Shown here: positions 38,428 to 51,000 of the stretch, in pieces | Layout of the letters: every line of letters starts with the position of its first letter | Position numbering within the stretch: position 1 is the stretch's first letter | NCBI RefSeq assembly: GCF_022201045.2 | Contig: NC_068562.1 | Coordinates: forward strand, 1,550,001-1,614,000 | Direction of reading: 5' to 3' | Source: Citrus sinensis | Lineage: Eukaryota > Streptophyta > Magnoliopsida > Sapindales > Rutaceae | Length of the DNA stretch: 64,000 nt | Made by a program: the position numbers and the translations under genes | Notes under the pieces: model-generated | What the model was told of the DNA's origin: nothing | Databases searched by the model: none | The model's input: the letters and a program-made list of their open reading frames with translations, nothing else

Positions 38428-39471
38428 TCAGTCTTATTTTCTTTTCTTTTTTTTTAGTAAAAAAAAAAATATATTACCGTAAAAAGTGAAGTTACTGCGG
38501 GGCAATAGCATATCCTCTGCATTGCAAGACACTGTAAGAAGTCTGTTTCTTGGAGCATCAAGCTTGTAGTGAGATAATAATCGCTTAGGCGGCATTTTGA
38601 ACACTCCTGTACAAGTACAAAATCCACGAATCCATGTACTAATTGATTTTGAAGCCACTTTGAAATAATAAAGAATGAATGGTAACAAGATTACAAAGTC
38701 GCCTTTGATACCATATAGAATGGGCTTCAACATCTCCGCCGCTACATCCCATAAGTCCTTACTGTTCTTCCCCAAAGAATCACCACCGTCCATCATTTGG
38801 AGCTGCCCGATAGTATCCAACGTCCCTGATTCAATCTCATACGGGTCCCCACCTTCCCATAAGCACAGTAACTTTCCACCCCACTTCAAGACACTAGTAT
38901 TTGCCACATTTTTCATCACCTTTGTATTACCAAACTTCTTGCCTCCTTTTAACACTGAAAATGGACCCCGATGGGTGAAACGCCACGTGTCAGTCTGAGG
39001 ATCATGCTCCTCTACTTGTGCGTCAGTTTTTACGTACTTGGCCATGTACTTGACCTCTCCTGTGACCCCATCGAACTCAAACGCCCTGAGATAGCCGTGG
39101 CCATCCAGAGGGTGCACCGTCGAGCCGTGGTCATCAGTAAACAATCCCGGCCCCGTTAAATAATACGTACCCGAAGGAAAGTCCGACGGGATTGCGCCCT
39201 CGACGAGGTGCAGCGTGATCGGTGCAGTTGTTTCCGATCTTTGCGATACAAATAAAAATTGATAGTCCCAAAAGGCAGCCGTTGAATCATCAATTTCCGC
39301 TTGTACTGTTGTTGGGGTCGAAATCGAAACTTGATTATTATCGGGCTTTGTAAGTGATACAGCTCTTGGTATTTTAGCCTGCGGCGTTGAAACTTTTTGC
39401 AAGGGCCGGAGTGCTGTTAGCGGCGAAAGAAATCTGGGTGGACTAATTTTATGGAGTAAGACGGCCTGCAT
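36427..39471 (-). CDS. CCD7: Carotenoid cleavage dioxygenase 7 (strigolactone pathway)
   Basis: Seven exons: 39471-38712, 38606-38478, 37770-37639, 37547-37275, 37199-37114, 36986-36672 and 36597-36427, giving 621 residues against about 618 for Arabidopsis MAX3. CCD7 cleaves 9-cis-beta-carotene at the 9',10' bond in plastids, the step between the isomerase D27 and CCD8. The resulting strigolactones suppress branching and signal to mycorrhizal fungi. Diagnostic stretches are AAFWDYQFLFVSQRSE, DHGSTVHPLDGHGYLRAFEF, VMKNVANTSVLKWGG, MIHDWAFTD (an iron-ligand histidine region) and LPHFPFDTVVKLNV. The first 40-50 residues are Ser/Pro/Lys-rich and low in acidic residues, consistent with a plastid transit peptide. 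The 707-bp intron 2 is filled with AT microsatellites. Intron 1 (38607-38711) is in frame without a stop. All phases close. Confidence 0.95.
37953..37995. repeat. (AT)n microsatellite in CCD7 intron 2
   Basis: About 21 uninterrupted AT repeats. Confidence 0.95.
38370..38424. repeat. (AT)n microsatellite in CCD7 intron 2
   Basis: About 27 uninterrupted AT repeats, roughly 50 bases past the exon 2 donor. A second tract of similar type lies 375 bp further into the same intron. Confidence 0.95.
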
Positions 39472-39566
39472 TTTCTGTCAAGTGTATATGTGTGTGAATA
39501 TTTTTTGGTGATGGTGAGTGTTTAAATTGGTGCAAAGAACAAGGCGACGTCGATTAATTTTTCCTC

Positions 39567-39576
39567 TATATATATA
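39567..39576 (-). promoter_or_regulatory. Likely CCD7 TATA element
   Basis: A short TATATATATA tract about 100 bp upstream of the CCD7 start codon. Transcription would begin near 39540, giving a leader of about 70 bases. AT tracts are common here, so this is positional inference. Confidence 0.4.
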
Positions 39577-39962
39577 TCAGTCTTGAAGAACGGTATCTTA
39601 ATTTTTTTTTTTTTAAATCACCTTGGAATTTGTATTGATTATATCTACCGTTTGTTAATTTGCGAGCTTGGGATCTTGTGGACCTTTTAATCATTATTCA
39701 ATGTGCGTGGTGGGGTATACGTTGGATCAATTGTGGCCGGCATGAACAAATTTGAGTATATAAATGGCAGACATATCTTTATTTTATATATTCTTTTGTT
39801 TTCCCAATCTTATGGCATAAGAGTACAGGAGTGCCAACCTATACATGTATTCTTAAAAGCGATAAATGGGAACATACATATATTTACAATTTTTTGGTTG
39901 TTATTTTTTTCAATTTTATTCTGATTGAATTTCATTAGCGAGGCACCAAGGTGTATATATGC

Positions 39963-39993
<31 letters not shown>

Positions 39994-41484
39994 TTATGAT
40001 TACTTGATGACTTGAAGACTTGAAGTGGAGGATATATGTAGTTGTGGGGAGTGCAAGTTGCAATATTAGTTTCTCCATTGAGATAATTGTCTAAAACATA
40101 TTTTTTAGTAAATTGATTGAACAATTTATAAAATCTTATAGAAATATGCAAATAAGTTTAAGAATTAACATAACAAATGTTAAAATTTTGTCCTCGAAAA
40201 ACAAAAGAATTGACTATAATTAAGCGACAGATTAACGTAAGCATTGTAATGGGAAATTGGTGGGATTAAGAATATACAGAGTGAAAGGCGTTTGAATAAG
40301 AAGCACTAGAAATATAAAATGAAGGCACCATATAAAATAATCATTACAAGTTTGATACCCAAGAGGAGGGTTTGGATGATACCGCGAGAAAAATGACAAA
40401 ACAAGGGTGTTAGTGTTCAAAATTCATATCACGGCCGTCGATTAAGGACTCTGATGAGATCATCCTCAACTCAACTCATGCCTCCAATTTTGATCACTTT
40501 CACAATGCCCAATGCCGTTACATATGCATGGTTTTGCAATCTGCCTTCGGTTTTCATATTCAAGTTTTTAAGCTCCAAACGGGGTTCCTACCGGTCACGT
40601 ACAAAGCAGTGATGTCGTGTAAGCGTTCGGAGCTAATGAGTCGGTGATGCGATTCTGAAATAATCAACGAGACATGTGATTCTATAATACATTAATAACA
40701 AACAACTGTGCATTTGATTTGAGTACAAACTATTGTTTTAAGGCGTAGAAAGATATTAATTAGTTGAGTTGATAAAATCTACAGTAGAGAGAAATTTGAA
40801 TTGACAAAAAATATTAATAAATTGCATAATTAATATGAGTCTATATAAAATTATAGGTTCAAACATACATATAACACGTACGAAGAAATAAGTCACTCTT
40901 CCCATACAAGAACAACAAATGAATAATGATATTTGGTTATCTTTATTTATCTTATTAGTCCTTACTTTTTAGTTTATTATTATTATTATTATTATTATTA
41001 TTTTGTGGTTTGCACACACACACACTCTCTCTCTCTTTCAAATCGAGCAACCACAGCGAAAAAGTATCTAGCCACTTTGGTTTGCAGCCCATTTAAATCT
41101 AGATGTTTCTTCAACATCATTTCAGGTGCCATAACAATTGCAACAATTGAAACAATCGGATTCCAGTCATTGTTCCTGATTCTGGCTTGTTCTCTTGACT
41201 TATGGGCCACCAAATATGAAAATAAAAAATTTGCCATAGACTATAACATCGTATAGTATTAGGCAAACAAATGAGATCATCTGCCATCAAGCACTACTAA
41301 AAGCACAAACAAATAACTAAAGAGATATATATTTCCACATATCACTCTATTTTTGTGCTTGAATTATTTATTTATCTATAATTTATCTGTGTTATTAGGA
41401 GTACAAGACAAAGAAAAATCCATGCTATAGAAGAAACTTTTTTCGCTGCTATGATCAGTAGTGTTTGAAGTAATGCCTAATTGA

Positions 41485-41615
41485 GAGGAAAGAGAGAGCT
41501 AATAAGACATAAAAGAAAAAAAATGTTAAATTTTTAATAAGGGTATTTATGAAAATAGATGGGTTAAATTAAAAAGTGGATCTAAGAGATAAATGAGGTG
41601 AAATATCACTACTCA
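41485..41615. repeat. Dispersed repeat, copy 1
   Basis: The order of motifs GGAAAGAGAGAGCTAATAAGA, AATTTTTAATAAGGGTATTT, ATAGATGGGTTAAATTAAAA and ATATCACTACTC recurs at about 55455-55605 in the same orientation. Shared order rather than high identity is what I see. Confidence 0.5.
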
Positions 41616-42476
41616 TAATAAAAATGTAATGATCGAGAAAGGCACCATTTGCAGACCTATAATACTCTTTGAAAACATGTTTGACTATAATACAAATACC
41701 CCCAAACCACTTCTTTTTTCTTGGTAAACCCTCTACCTTAATCTCTCTCTATTATGCATACTCTACTTGTCTTAGGGATATTAAAATGTTAGGCTCAGGC
41801 TAAGCTTGGCCCGACTCAGTCGAACTAAAAAGAAAATTACATTCTATAAAAAAAAAAATTCATTATGTTTTATAAATTTGTAGTTAATAAAACTAAATTT
41901 GTTTGTTAGTTATGTCTTAAAAGTTGAGCTTAAATGATTTGAAACTTTAAATATATGTTATGGTTAGATTAAATATATGTTAACAATTATATTTTAATTA
42001 AAATAATAAGTATTTTTTAAAAAAAATAATTAAGCATTTTTTGGATTTTCGTCTGTGCCCAGCCCGAAACATGCTCAGGTGAGGCTACGCTCGGGCAAAA
42101 GTATTTGGGCTCAGGCTCGGTTCGGCTCGGACCAGATGTTTCTGCCACTTCTAACCTGAATTGATTGGAAAATATATTACATATTTTCAGAATTAATGTT
42201 TATTACTCTTTATCCAGGAATTCCAAAATTCGTGTCTTGCCCAAATTCTTTAAAAAGAAGGCAAATGTGACTACTGTTAAGAATGACAAAGAATTTATGA
42301 TTTATTTATTTGTTGAAACTTCAAATAAAAAGATTTTTTTTTTTTTTTGGATCCAATGAGTTCACGTATAGAACTGAAATGAGATTATGAATTTATATAT
42401 ACGATTGTATGTACACAAATATGTGTCTTGACAAAGAAGATTAGTAGAGAAAAGGTGAAAGACTTGAGATTGATTA

Positions 42477-42544
42477 TTATTTTATTAAAAAATAATTAAA
42501 AATGGTGTTTTAATACGAGTTTAGAGGGGTGCCAATAGGAGCTC
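42477..42544. mobile_element. End of a Mutator-type MITE (fragment)
   Basis: Ends TTTAGAGGGGTGCCAATAGG followed by AGCTC. This matches the right terminal repeat of the complete element at 54594-55020, including the AT-rich inner flank. The opposite end was not found, so it is probably truncated. Confidence 0.6.
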
Positions 42545-42618
42545 TCCACCTAAAAGAAAAATAAATAAATAAAAACCTGAAAAAGGGCTCTTTAACAACC
42601 CAATTTAGATATAGACTA

Positions 42619-42643
42619 AAGCCCAAACCAATTTAAGGCCCAC
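42619..42643 (+). promoter_or_regulatory. Site II-like promoter motifs of the VHA-c gene
   Basis: AAGCCCAAA and AAGGCCCAC lie 160-185 bp upstream of the start codon; on the other strand they read TGGGCT and TGGGCC. Such paired site II elements are bound by TCP factors and mark highly expressed housekeeping genes in plants. Function is inferred from sequence and position. Confidence 0.5.
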
Positions 42644-42802
42644 ACCAGGTGTCCCCTTTGGAATTTGCTTGTGAGGGGCCACAGTCACACCGGAAACTTC
42701 CTTGTGCTAATCACTGCGTCCATCTCTCTCCCTCGAATCCAATTCACCTTCAAAATTCTCAAATTCCTGTAAACCGATCGGTTCTTTTTAGGAGGAATTG
42801 AA

Positions 42803-44161
42803 ATGTCATCCGCATTCAGTGGCGATGAAACGGCGCCTTTTTTCGGCTTCCTCGGCGCCGCTGCTGCCCTTGTTTTCTCCTGTAAGAACATGACTCTTTG
42901 AAAATTACCATCTTTCTATTAGAAATGAGATATTGAATTTATTGGTTTGATTGGTTTGAAGGCATGGGAGCGGCGTATGGGACGGCGAAGAGTGGAGTGG
43001 GCGTAGCATCGATGGGAGTGATGAGGCCAGAGCTTGTAATGAAATCGATTGTGCCAGTTGTGATGGCGGGAGTGTTAGGTATTTATGGTTTAATTATTGC
43101 TGTTATTATTAGTACTGGCATTAACCCAAAGGCCAAATCATATTATCTATTCGATGGCTACGCTCATTTGTCTTCGGGTCTCGCTTGCGGCCTCGCTGGT
43201 CTCTCTGCTGGTATGGCTATTGGCATCGTTGGTGATGCTGGTGTCAGGTATTTTTCTCACATTTTTTAATATCATTTCACTTATTGATTTAAATAAACTT
43301 TTTAATTTTTCATTTCATATTAATTTTTATGTTCTAGTCTTCAAGTTCTTTTACTAAGATGACAGAGTGTATTTGTATGACTGAATTTGATGCCGCCAAT
43401 TGCCAAATGGGACCGTAGTAACACCCTTAAAGACCAAGCACAGAGCATAATATCCTGTGAAGAGTTGATGTCTTTGATAAAGAGAGCTATAAAATGAAAT
43501 AAATTTTACAATAGGTGTAAATGAGGCCTGCTTAATTCTTATCTTTTTTCTGTTAGTTTTGAAATCTATTGATTCATGTTGGATGGACGGTGTGGCTTTT
43601 GGTTCATTTACTTGTTAAATATGTTGAGTGATCACAGTTTTGGTTATTTTTTGCTTCCATATTTACTATTAGCATTTTGTTATCTTCTGATAACAGCACC
43701 GCATTATTAAAGCAAGATAATAGTAGCTTCATTGTAGAGAGTAGAAACATCATGACATTTTGCATGGAGACACATATGCCTGTGCTTTTCCTTTAGCCGT
43801 GTCTTTGATTATCAGATTTCCTGAGGTCTTTCATCTTGGTTCTGGTGAGGATGCTGAAGCAGTAAATTACTCTCATCGAGAATATGAATCTGCTTTAGTT
43901 GTGATGATCGACACAATTGCATATTTGCATTGTTTACTGAATCTAACTGAATGTGTTTGGTTTTATCCATAAACTGCTATGGCTTCAATAGTGTGCTGAA
44001 ATCTCGTTGCATCTTTTGACTTTTGTAGAGCTAATGCACAGCAACCAAAGCTTTTTGTTGGAATGATTCTCATTCTCATTTTTGCTGAGGCATTGGCGTT
44101 GTATGGTCTCATTGTTGGCATTATTCTCTCTTCCCGAGCTGGCCAATCCAGAGCAGATTAG
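42803..44161 (+). CDS. V-type H+-ATPase 16-kDa proteolipid subunit c
   Basis: Exons 42803-42881, 42962-43247 and 44029-44161 encode 165 residues, the normal length. Subunit c forms the rotating proton ring of the Vo sector in vacuolar and endomembrane V-ATPase. Four membrane helices are evident: [20 protein letters not shown], then [20 protein letters not shown], then [20 protein letters not shown], then [20 protein letters not shown]. The proton-carrying glutamate is E142, in FAEALALYG of helix 4. The start ATG opens the usual plant N-terminus [14 protein letters not shown]. Codons split across the introns (TG|C, AG|A) close correctly. The 781-bp intron 2 contains an accidental 70-codon frame. 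Confidence 0.97.
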
Positions 44162-44499
44162 GATGCGTGGTTCAGAACAGAGGTTTCTCAAAATTATTTG
44201 GTCATGCTCACTTAGATGATGCTAGGACACCATGTGAAATGTTGAGGTGTTTGTCAATATCCCACTAGATTATTAAGTAGCTCCATTCTGCCTGTACCAT
44301 TAAGGGCAAGATTTTCCCCTTAAAATAATGCTTGAGTTCTCGACATGTATTGTTGTATTTTTACTGTGAAATCAGACGTATGAAAGAACCATCCTTACAC
44401 ATTATGGTTTGTGTTATTTGTTGGCTTTTGGGGTTTACAAATTTCTGTGCTCAAATTGATTGTGTGGTTATGTCTTCTGCTGGATTATTCTTTCATCCT

Positions 44500-47400
44500 T
44501 GTTAGAAGTGGTGATGAATTCTAAGTATTATCACATTCTAATTCGTATATAAATGTATATTAAGTATACGTATAAAGTATACCAAGTATACTAAATGAGT
44601 ATATATACTAAGCGCAAGGAATGTTCACTGGTTTTTTTTTCTGTTTTCATTCTTCTGCCTTGAAATGCCATAGCCATTTGCTGCTGACTTTCTTTCACCT
44701 TGCAAGGATGACGAATTTCTTAAAATGCCATAACTTTTCTATCGGTTAGAAAATTCTAGAGGGAACTTATTGGTGAAAAATTGTTGGTCGGCCTGAGAAT
44801 TTTGTATCTTAATTCTTTATTTGATTAAAAATTTATAACAGCTTAAGGGCTATGATAGTTTATAACAGTTTTAAGGACTACGATAGTTTAACTTAATTTG
44901 TCATTAAAGTACTTCATAAACAAATAAACACGGATAAAGATATTTTAGCAGAATCTAGGTTGCTCGATCGAAGGACCAGCGTCACCGCGTGTTTTTAATG
45001 GGAAAATCGATCTGGTGTAGGAGTTGTTGGCTGATACCGTACCCTGTCTTATTAGGGGCCACGCTGCACATACTGTTGCTCCCACTCATTCGCAACTTGT
45101 AAAAGAGAGTTGTGCTATAACCAGACGCACCGACCTGCATCTAAATACACCTGATTTCTAATTATGGGCTAGGCTGCACATGTAGTGCTATAACTCTCTT
45201 TAGGCTTAAAAATTGGGTGCTTTCAATAGAGAGAGTGCATGCAGCTATAGAATCCTTATTCCTTACCGAGCCAAGTTTTACAATTGCCCATCCCAGGCAC
45301 TGAAAAGTTCCGGCATTTTCAACTTGGGCTTCAGTTATGAGTTTTGATGTTCATGTTTAGAGCTTAATAGAGTGAGCTCTTAACACTACTCTAAAATTCT
45401 TGTGAAACTCTTTTTTAATTTTATTTTCTAAGATACCTCATACTGTAGTATTTATGGACATATAATTCTTTTCTTTTTTAAAAGTTGCAACTGATTCATT
45501 GTTGAGTAATGATATTATCTCACTAAGTCCCACTTCTCAATTAATTATATTCAAAATAAAAATTATAATTAATTTTTTTTTTCTCTTTAAATTGTCATTT
45601 TTAGCCAATTATCCAGAAAACGAGTTTGAAAATTGTTTATGATCAAAATTTAGTAGGAAGTTGAGCCCTTGCAATTGTCTTGTTGGTGCGGCAAATATAT
45701 TTTGCTATGGAAATTGAAGAGTATTTAGATGACTATTATGAAAAAAAGAAGAGAAAAAAAAACACCAGAAAGAGCATCTATACAAGCTCTTTTTTATTTT
45801 TGTTTTATCTATACAAGCTCTTTTTTTATTTTTGTTTTTCTTTAATCAACCAAAAAAAAGAAAAAAAAAAGATTTGGGGTGTTAACAGCATCAATCACAA
45901 GGACAAGGGAATTAGCCTGTCACCTAATCACCTTGTTTTGTTTGTACATGTTAAAATGTTTTTCACATCTCAAAGTGGAAACCCGTTTTCGATTCTCTAA
46001 AATGATTTCGATTTTGGCTGAATAATGTATGCGTTTGGAGTGGCAATGGCATCCAAGGGGTGATTTGAGAATAGTAAATGCAGAGAGTGGGCTTGATTTA
46101 GGTCTTAGAATAGTTTACTGCAGTGACCATAAGCCGAAATTTATAAAGGGTAGATTGACGTGATCATCAGAAAACAAAGAAATATAAGTTGGCAGATTTT
46201 TGCGAGTAATTAACGAGACAAGATCTGAAAGGTGATTGACCCATTTCGGCAAATGTTCAATGAAATCTCATAATCGCTATGCTTATGCCTAATGGAATTA
46301 CTTGCACAACAATGATTTTTCCATTTATACCCTAACCTTTAAACAATCGGGCATGATTAAGATTTTGTACCTCCAACTTTATTTGAAGTAACTAATAAAG
46401 CAACTTTCCTGTAATCTCAGGCCAAGCTCGGTCCAAGCAGTCCTCATTCAGGCTCAAAAGAGAGTAACCTTGCTTGGTTGTTGGGGAGAAATATTTCATC
46501 TTTTCGGCTACATTTACTCTTTACAACTCGAATTTTAAAAAAGTTCCTTGTATGTTAAGTTTTATTGCAACCCACCCCCGCAGATCTTAAGTATCAACCA
46601 TTTTACCTCACATTAAGCACATTGCTTTACTCATGTATGGAGAAAAGCTGCCAAGCAGAATGCTAGATGCTTCTTGAGTATAACGTGATTAAATGATTAG
46701 CAAAATCGTCGTTTCTCTACTAGATCAAAAGTAGCAAAATTATAAATCTATATAATTGTTTACTTGGAAAAAGACATTTAAAAAAATTAATAACATTAAA
46801 AGTATAGATAAGGGCCAATACTAGATGCTTCTTGCGTGTATCGTGATTAAATGACAAACAAAATTATACAACCACTTGGATAAAGCAGCAAAATTATTAA
46901 TGTAGTTTAATGTGTCGACGAGATGTATTTACCCAAGAAAAATGATACAAACGAAACCTACCAAGCAAGAGTGACGAATTTAGTTAACGGTCACTGCCTA
47001 GGATTTGAAAATTTGTCCAATTCTCAATGTCATTTGCAGTTCTTCATTCCCATGCACCCTCCTTATTTTATGTCCTCTTGATTGAATTTTTGACATCTTG
47101 AGAGTCTTGGGGGAGAATATTTTGGTTTGGTAGCTAGCTTGTTGACTCGCTGGAGCCTTAATTGGAAAATAATAATAAGAGACCTGAAAATGGTATTTGA
47201 CAATAATAATAATAATATTCGGGAAATCAAAACAGGAAGTTGGTTCCAAGTCAGTACTTGCAAATGACAAACACATCAGAATTTACAAATCAATTCCAAC
47301 AAATCATGTCATTTAATTTTACTATTGAGTATTGACCCACCAAAGATGTTCAAAAGCAATTGAGCTGGTGAGCCATCGTTTTCCTCACGGTGGCTTCCCC

Positions 47401-48030
47401 ACTCCCCGTTGATCCAGTGGGGACGTTGAAGCCTTCTCGTCTTTCTTCTTCAAATTATTCTTAATTTTCCTCCATTACCTTTCGAAAAAAACTTTAGGGC
47501 AACGGAGGATCCACGTGGCAGCCGATGAGATTAAGAGCACATGGAAAGCTGTACTCAACTGGATTGTCAAACCCGATGCCTTAGAAGACAAAAGACAGTT
47601 TCTTTAATATTTGCCAGTCGCCAGAGTGTATAACCTCGGAGCCCACAACATTTAACGGCTATAATTTTACTGCTGCCACGTGACTAAATCAGAGTAGAGT
47701 CCTTTCTCATTTGGCGGGAGCCAGCCCCCGTGGACCCCACTTCAGTCCCGCTTTCGGATATCTTTAGCGATGCGTATCCAAATCGTTGACTGACGGTATT
47801 GAACTTTTTCTCCACTCCTGAGGACCCACACCACACTCCTCCCCCAAGCCGGCATCCAGCGAAGAAAGAGCACAAATGGCAAAAGTCTAAAAATAGTGAA
47901 AATGTAAAAAGGAAAAAAAGCCACTCAAAGCTAAACCGTAAAAGGAAAAAAAATGAGAAAAAAAGTTACCTACAGTTACATTGTAAAATTAAAAGCCAAA
48001 AAATTAATTAAAAAAAAAGTTATTTGGGGT
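44500..48030. other. Intergenic DNA, no gene recognised
   Basis: Opens with short repeats of AGTATAC/AAGTATA type at 44546-44612. The rest is AT-rich with A/T homopolymers. A 106-codon frame at 45680-46000 is lysine/phenylalanine-rich low-complexity sequence. GC content rises at 47380-47880 without a supported gene; this is the 3' side of the LRR-RLK. Confidence 0.5.
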
Positions 48031-51000
48031 TTATGCCGGCGAGGGTTGAGTAGTAGGATCAGCTGAGGAGGGGATATCGGGACCAACACGACAACCTTCA
48101 AGCATGAACACAATGTCGGACATCGTGGGTCGATCAATAGGATCTGGTGCCGTGCAAAGCAGTGCAACTTTCACTCCAAGCAAGAACTCTTCCCATTCTG
48201 ATGATTCTGGGTCAAGTTCAAGCAAGCCTGGCTCTAGTAGTTCTGTGATTTGGCCCTTCTGAAGTTGTTTCTTGACCCATTTGACTATATCCTCATCTTG
48301 TGTGAACATCACTGGCCTTTTTCCAGTTAGTAGTTCAAGCAAGACTATGCCGAAGCTGTAAACATCTGATTCTTTAGTGGTTTCTCCAGTCAGTGCTGCT
48401 TCTGGAGAGACATAACCCAATGTGCCCACTGCAGTTGTAGAAGTTGAGGCTTCTGCTGGAGTAGGGATTGTAAGACGGTCTAGCCCAAAGTCGGATAAGT
48501 GAGCTTCAAAATCAGCATCGAAGAGAACATTTTGAGGTTTGATATCACCATGGACCATGTTGGATGTGTGTAAAAAGGCTAAGCCTCGAGCTACACCAAG
48601 CGCAATGAGATGGCGCATTGGCCAGTTTAGAACATGACCGTCTTGGTGTGAGGCTTCTTGAAGAAGAGTTCCAAGATTTCCATTGGGCATGTAGTCATAG
48701 ACAAGAAGCCTCAAATCAGGTGCTCCGGCGTAGTAGCCTCGAAGCACTGTAAGGTTTCGGTGCCTTACTTTGCCTAAAAATTCAGCTTCCTTTCTAAACA
48801 GGTTTTCATCTAGAGAACCATCTGGTAGGCGGCGAATTGAGAGCACCATTCCGTCATTGTAGCAAGCCTTGAAAACAAGACCATATCTGGTTCTGCTAAG
48901 CACATTTTCTTCATCAAACTGCCTGGTTGCTTCAACCGTTTCTGCCAATGTTATCTTGTTGTTGAACATAACTAGCTTTGGTCCTCCATTATCTGTGCTG
49001 CTGCGACGACCCCCACTTGCTCCTGAGCTTGCCCTTGCCGGGCTACGTTTCTTCTCTGCAGCTGCGCTTTCTTTGAGCCTTCTGCGCCACCTCAAAAGAC
49101 TGAAAATGTAGAAGCAGCAGCACAATGCCAAGAGGCAAGCACCACTCGCAGCTATAACTATCAACAAGATCAACTTCTTCCTCCTGTCTCTGTCATCTGC
49201 ATTCTCACACTTCCTGCCCAATGGCTTCCCACATAAATCTTGATTATTTGCAAAGGCTGATGGATTGTTAAATCTAGAAGCCAACAATAATGGAATTTCA
49301 CCTTGTAGATTATTACTCGAGACATTGAAATTCATCAAGCCAAAAATACTTGAAAGATTAGCTGGAATCTCCCCGCTCAAGTTGTTAGCTGAGAGATCAA
49401 GCACAGCTAGGTTTGATAATTTGGCCAATGAATCAGGTATGCCGCCCGAAAGATGATTACTGTTTACCAACAAAGATCTTAATGATGAGCATTTGGAGAT
49501 TTCATCTGGGATTTCACCAGTTAAGTTGTTAATACTCAAATCAAGCACATTCAAATGTGAAAGATGGGAGATATCAGTGGGAATGTGGCCCGTTAGAGAA
49601 TTTGATCGTAATTCAAGAACTTCAAGATCAGAGCAATTACCCAGCTCCGGCGGAATCGACCCAGAAATGTGATTACCAGAAAATGACAGAACCACCACTG
49701 AGCGGAGAAAACTGAAAGTGGCAGGAATTTGACCAACGAACCCATTGAAGGATAAGTTCAAGTACCGCAAACTCATCAAACTACTAAACCCTTCAGGAAC
49801 ATTTCCAGATAACTTATTTTCTTGCAAAGCAATGACCTGCAGATTAGGCAAACCTGCAAGCTCAATCGGCAACTCGCCAGAAAAATTCTGCTTGCTTAAA
49901 TCAAGTGTAGTTAGCTTCAAAAGATTCCCCAAGCTAGCTGGTATCCTCCCAGAAAAAGCATTACCACTCAGATTAAAAACCATTAACTGACTCAAATTCC
50001 CAATACTCGCTGGAACTTCCCCAGAAAACTTGTTCTCACTGAGATCCAAAGTACTCAAGTTGTTCATTCCCAGTACCTCCTCAGGCAAGCTCCCACTCAA
50101 GCTATTGTGTCTCAAGTTCAAGTTCTCAAGCCCAGGAAGATTGCGGAAACTTGCTGGGATTGAACCAGAAAAGAGATTTGCAGCAAGAGTTAAACTCTTT
50201 AAACCTCTTATATCACCCAGAAACTCAGGAATCTCCCCCGAAAATCGATTCCCTTCAAGATCAAGAAGGCTCAATGAGTTACATTGTTTAATCTCAACTG
50301 GAACAATGCCACCAAATGAATTATTCGCCATCTTTAACTCCTCCAATCTCCATAAACCTCCAATCTGAGCCGGAATTTTGCCAGAGATAGAATTACCCGA
50401 GACATCCAACCTTGTCAAAGTTGATGCATGGGTTAACCACAAAGGAAAAGCTCCGCGAATTTGATTTTGTTGAAGATCCAAAACTTGCAAAACACTAGAA
50501 CAAGACCCTGTCTCAGGGCCAGCCACATTAGTGAAAGCATTGAAACCTAGCTGCACCACTCGAATAGAGGGCGGATAACCAGACACATTGCAAAACATGG
50601 AAGCAGGAACAACACCAGAGAGGTTATTCTGTGCAAGAGAGACCACCTGAAGCTTAGGTAAAGCCCCAATAGCTGGCGGGATTACTCCCCCAAGCGCATT
50701 GCCTTGCGCACTCAAATGCACAAGCGATGAACAGTTAGCTATGGCAGACGGCAATGTCCCTTCTAACAAATTAAAATCCAGCCACAAATACTGTAAATTC
50801 TGTAATTCACCGAAGGTCGCCGGAACCTCGCGAGAGAATTTATTAAACGAAAAATTGATAAGCTGGAGCTGAGATAAATTAGAAATGCTGGTGGGAATCG
50901 GGCCAGAGAATCCATTTGACGAAAGATCAAAGTACTTAAGATTTCTCGGGAGATCGTTAGCAATTTCTCCCGAGAGACGGTTTGCTGCAACGTTGAGTAT

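Larger units (their letters stand above)
39580..42600. other. Intergenic region between CCD7 and VHA-c (divergent promoters)
   Basis: No gene recognised. It contains (AT)n at 39963-39989, (TTA)n at 40975-41002, a dispersed repeat at 41485-41615 and a MITE end at 42477-42544. CCD7 and VHA-c are transcribed away from each other, so both promoters lie in this 3.3-kb interval. Frames of 107-113 codons at 39810-40151 and 40933-41256 run through microsatellites and are accidental. Confidence 0.55.

Noticed and set aside
38434..38477. Lysine-rich C-terminal end of the long CCD7 exon frame
   Set aside because: This is intron read-through past a clear donor at 38477/38476; the following exon continues the CCD7 protein in phase.
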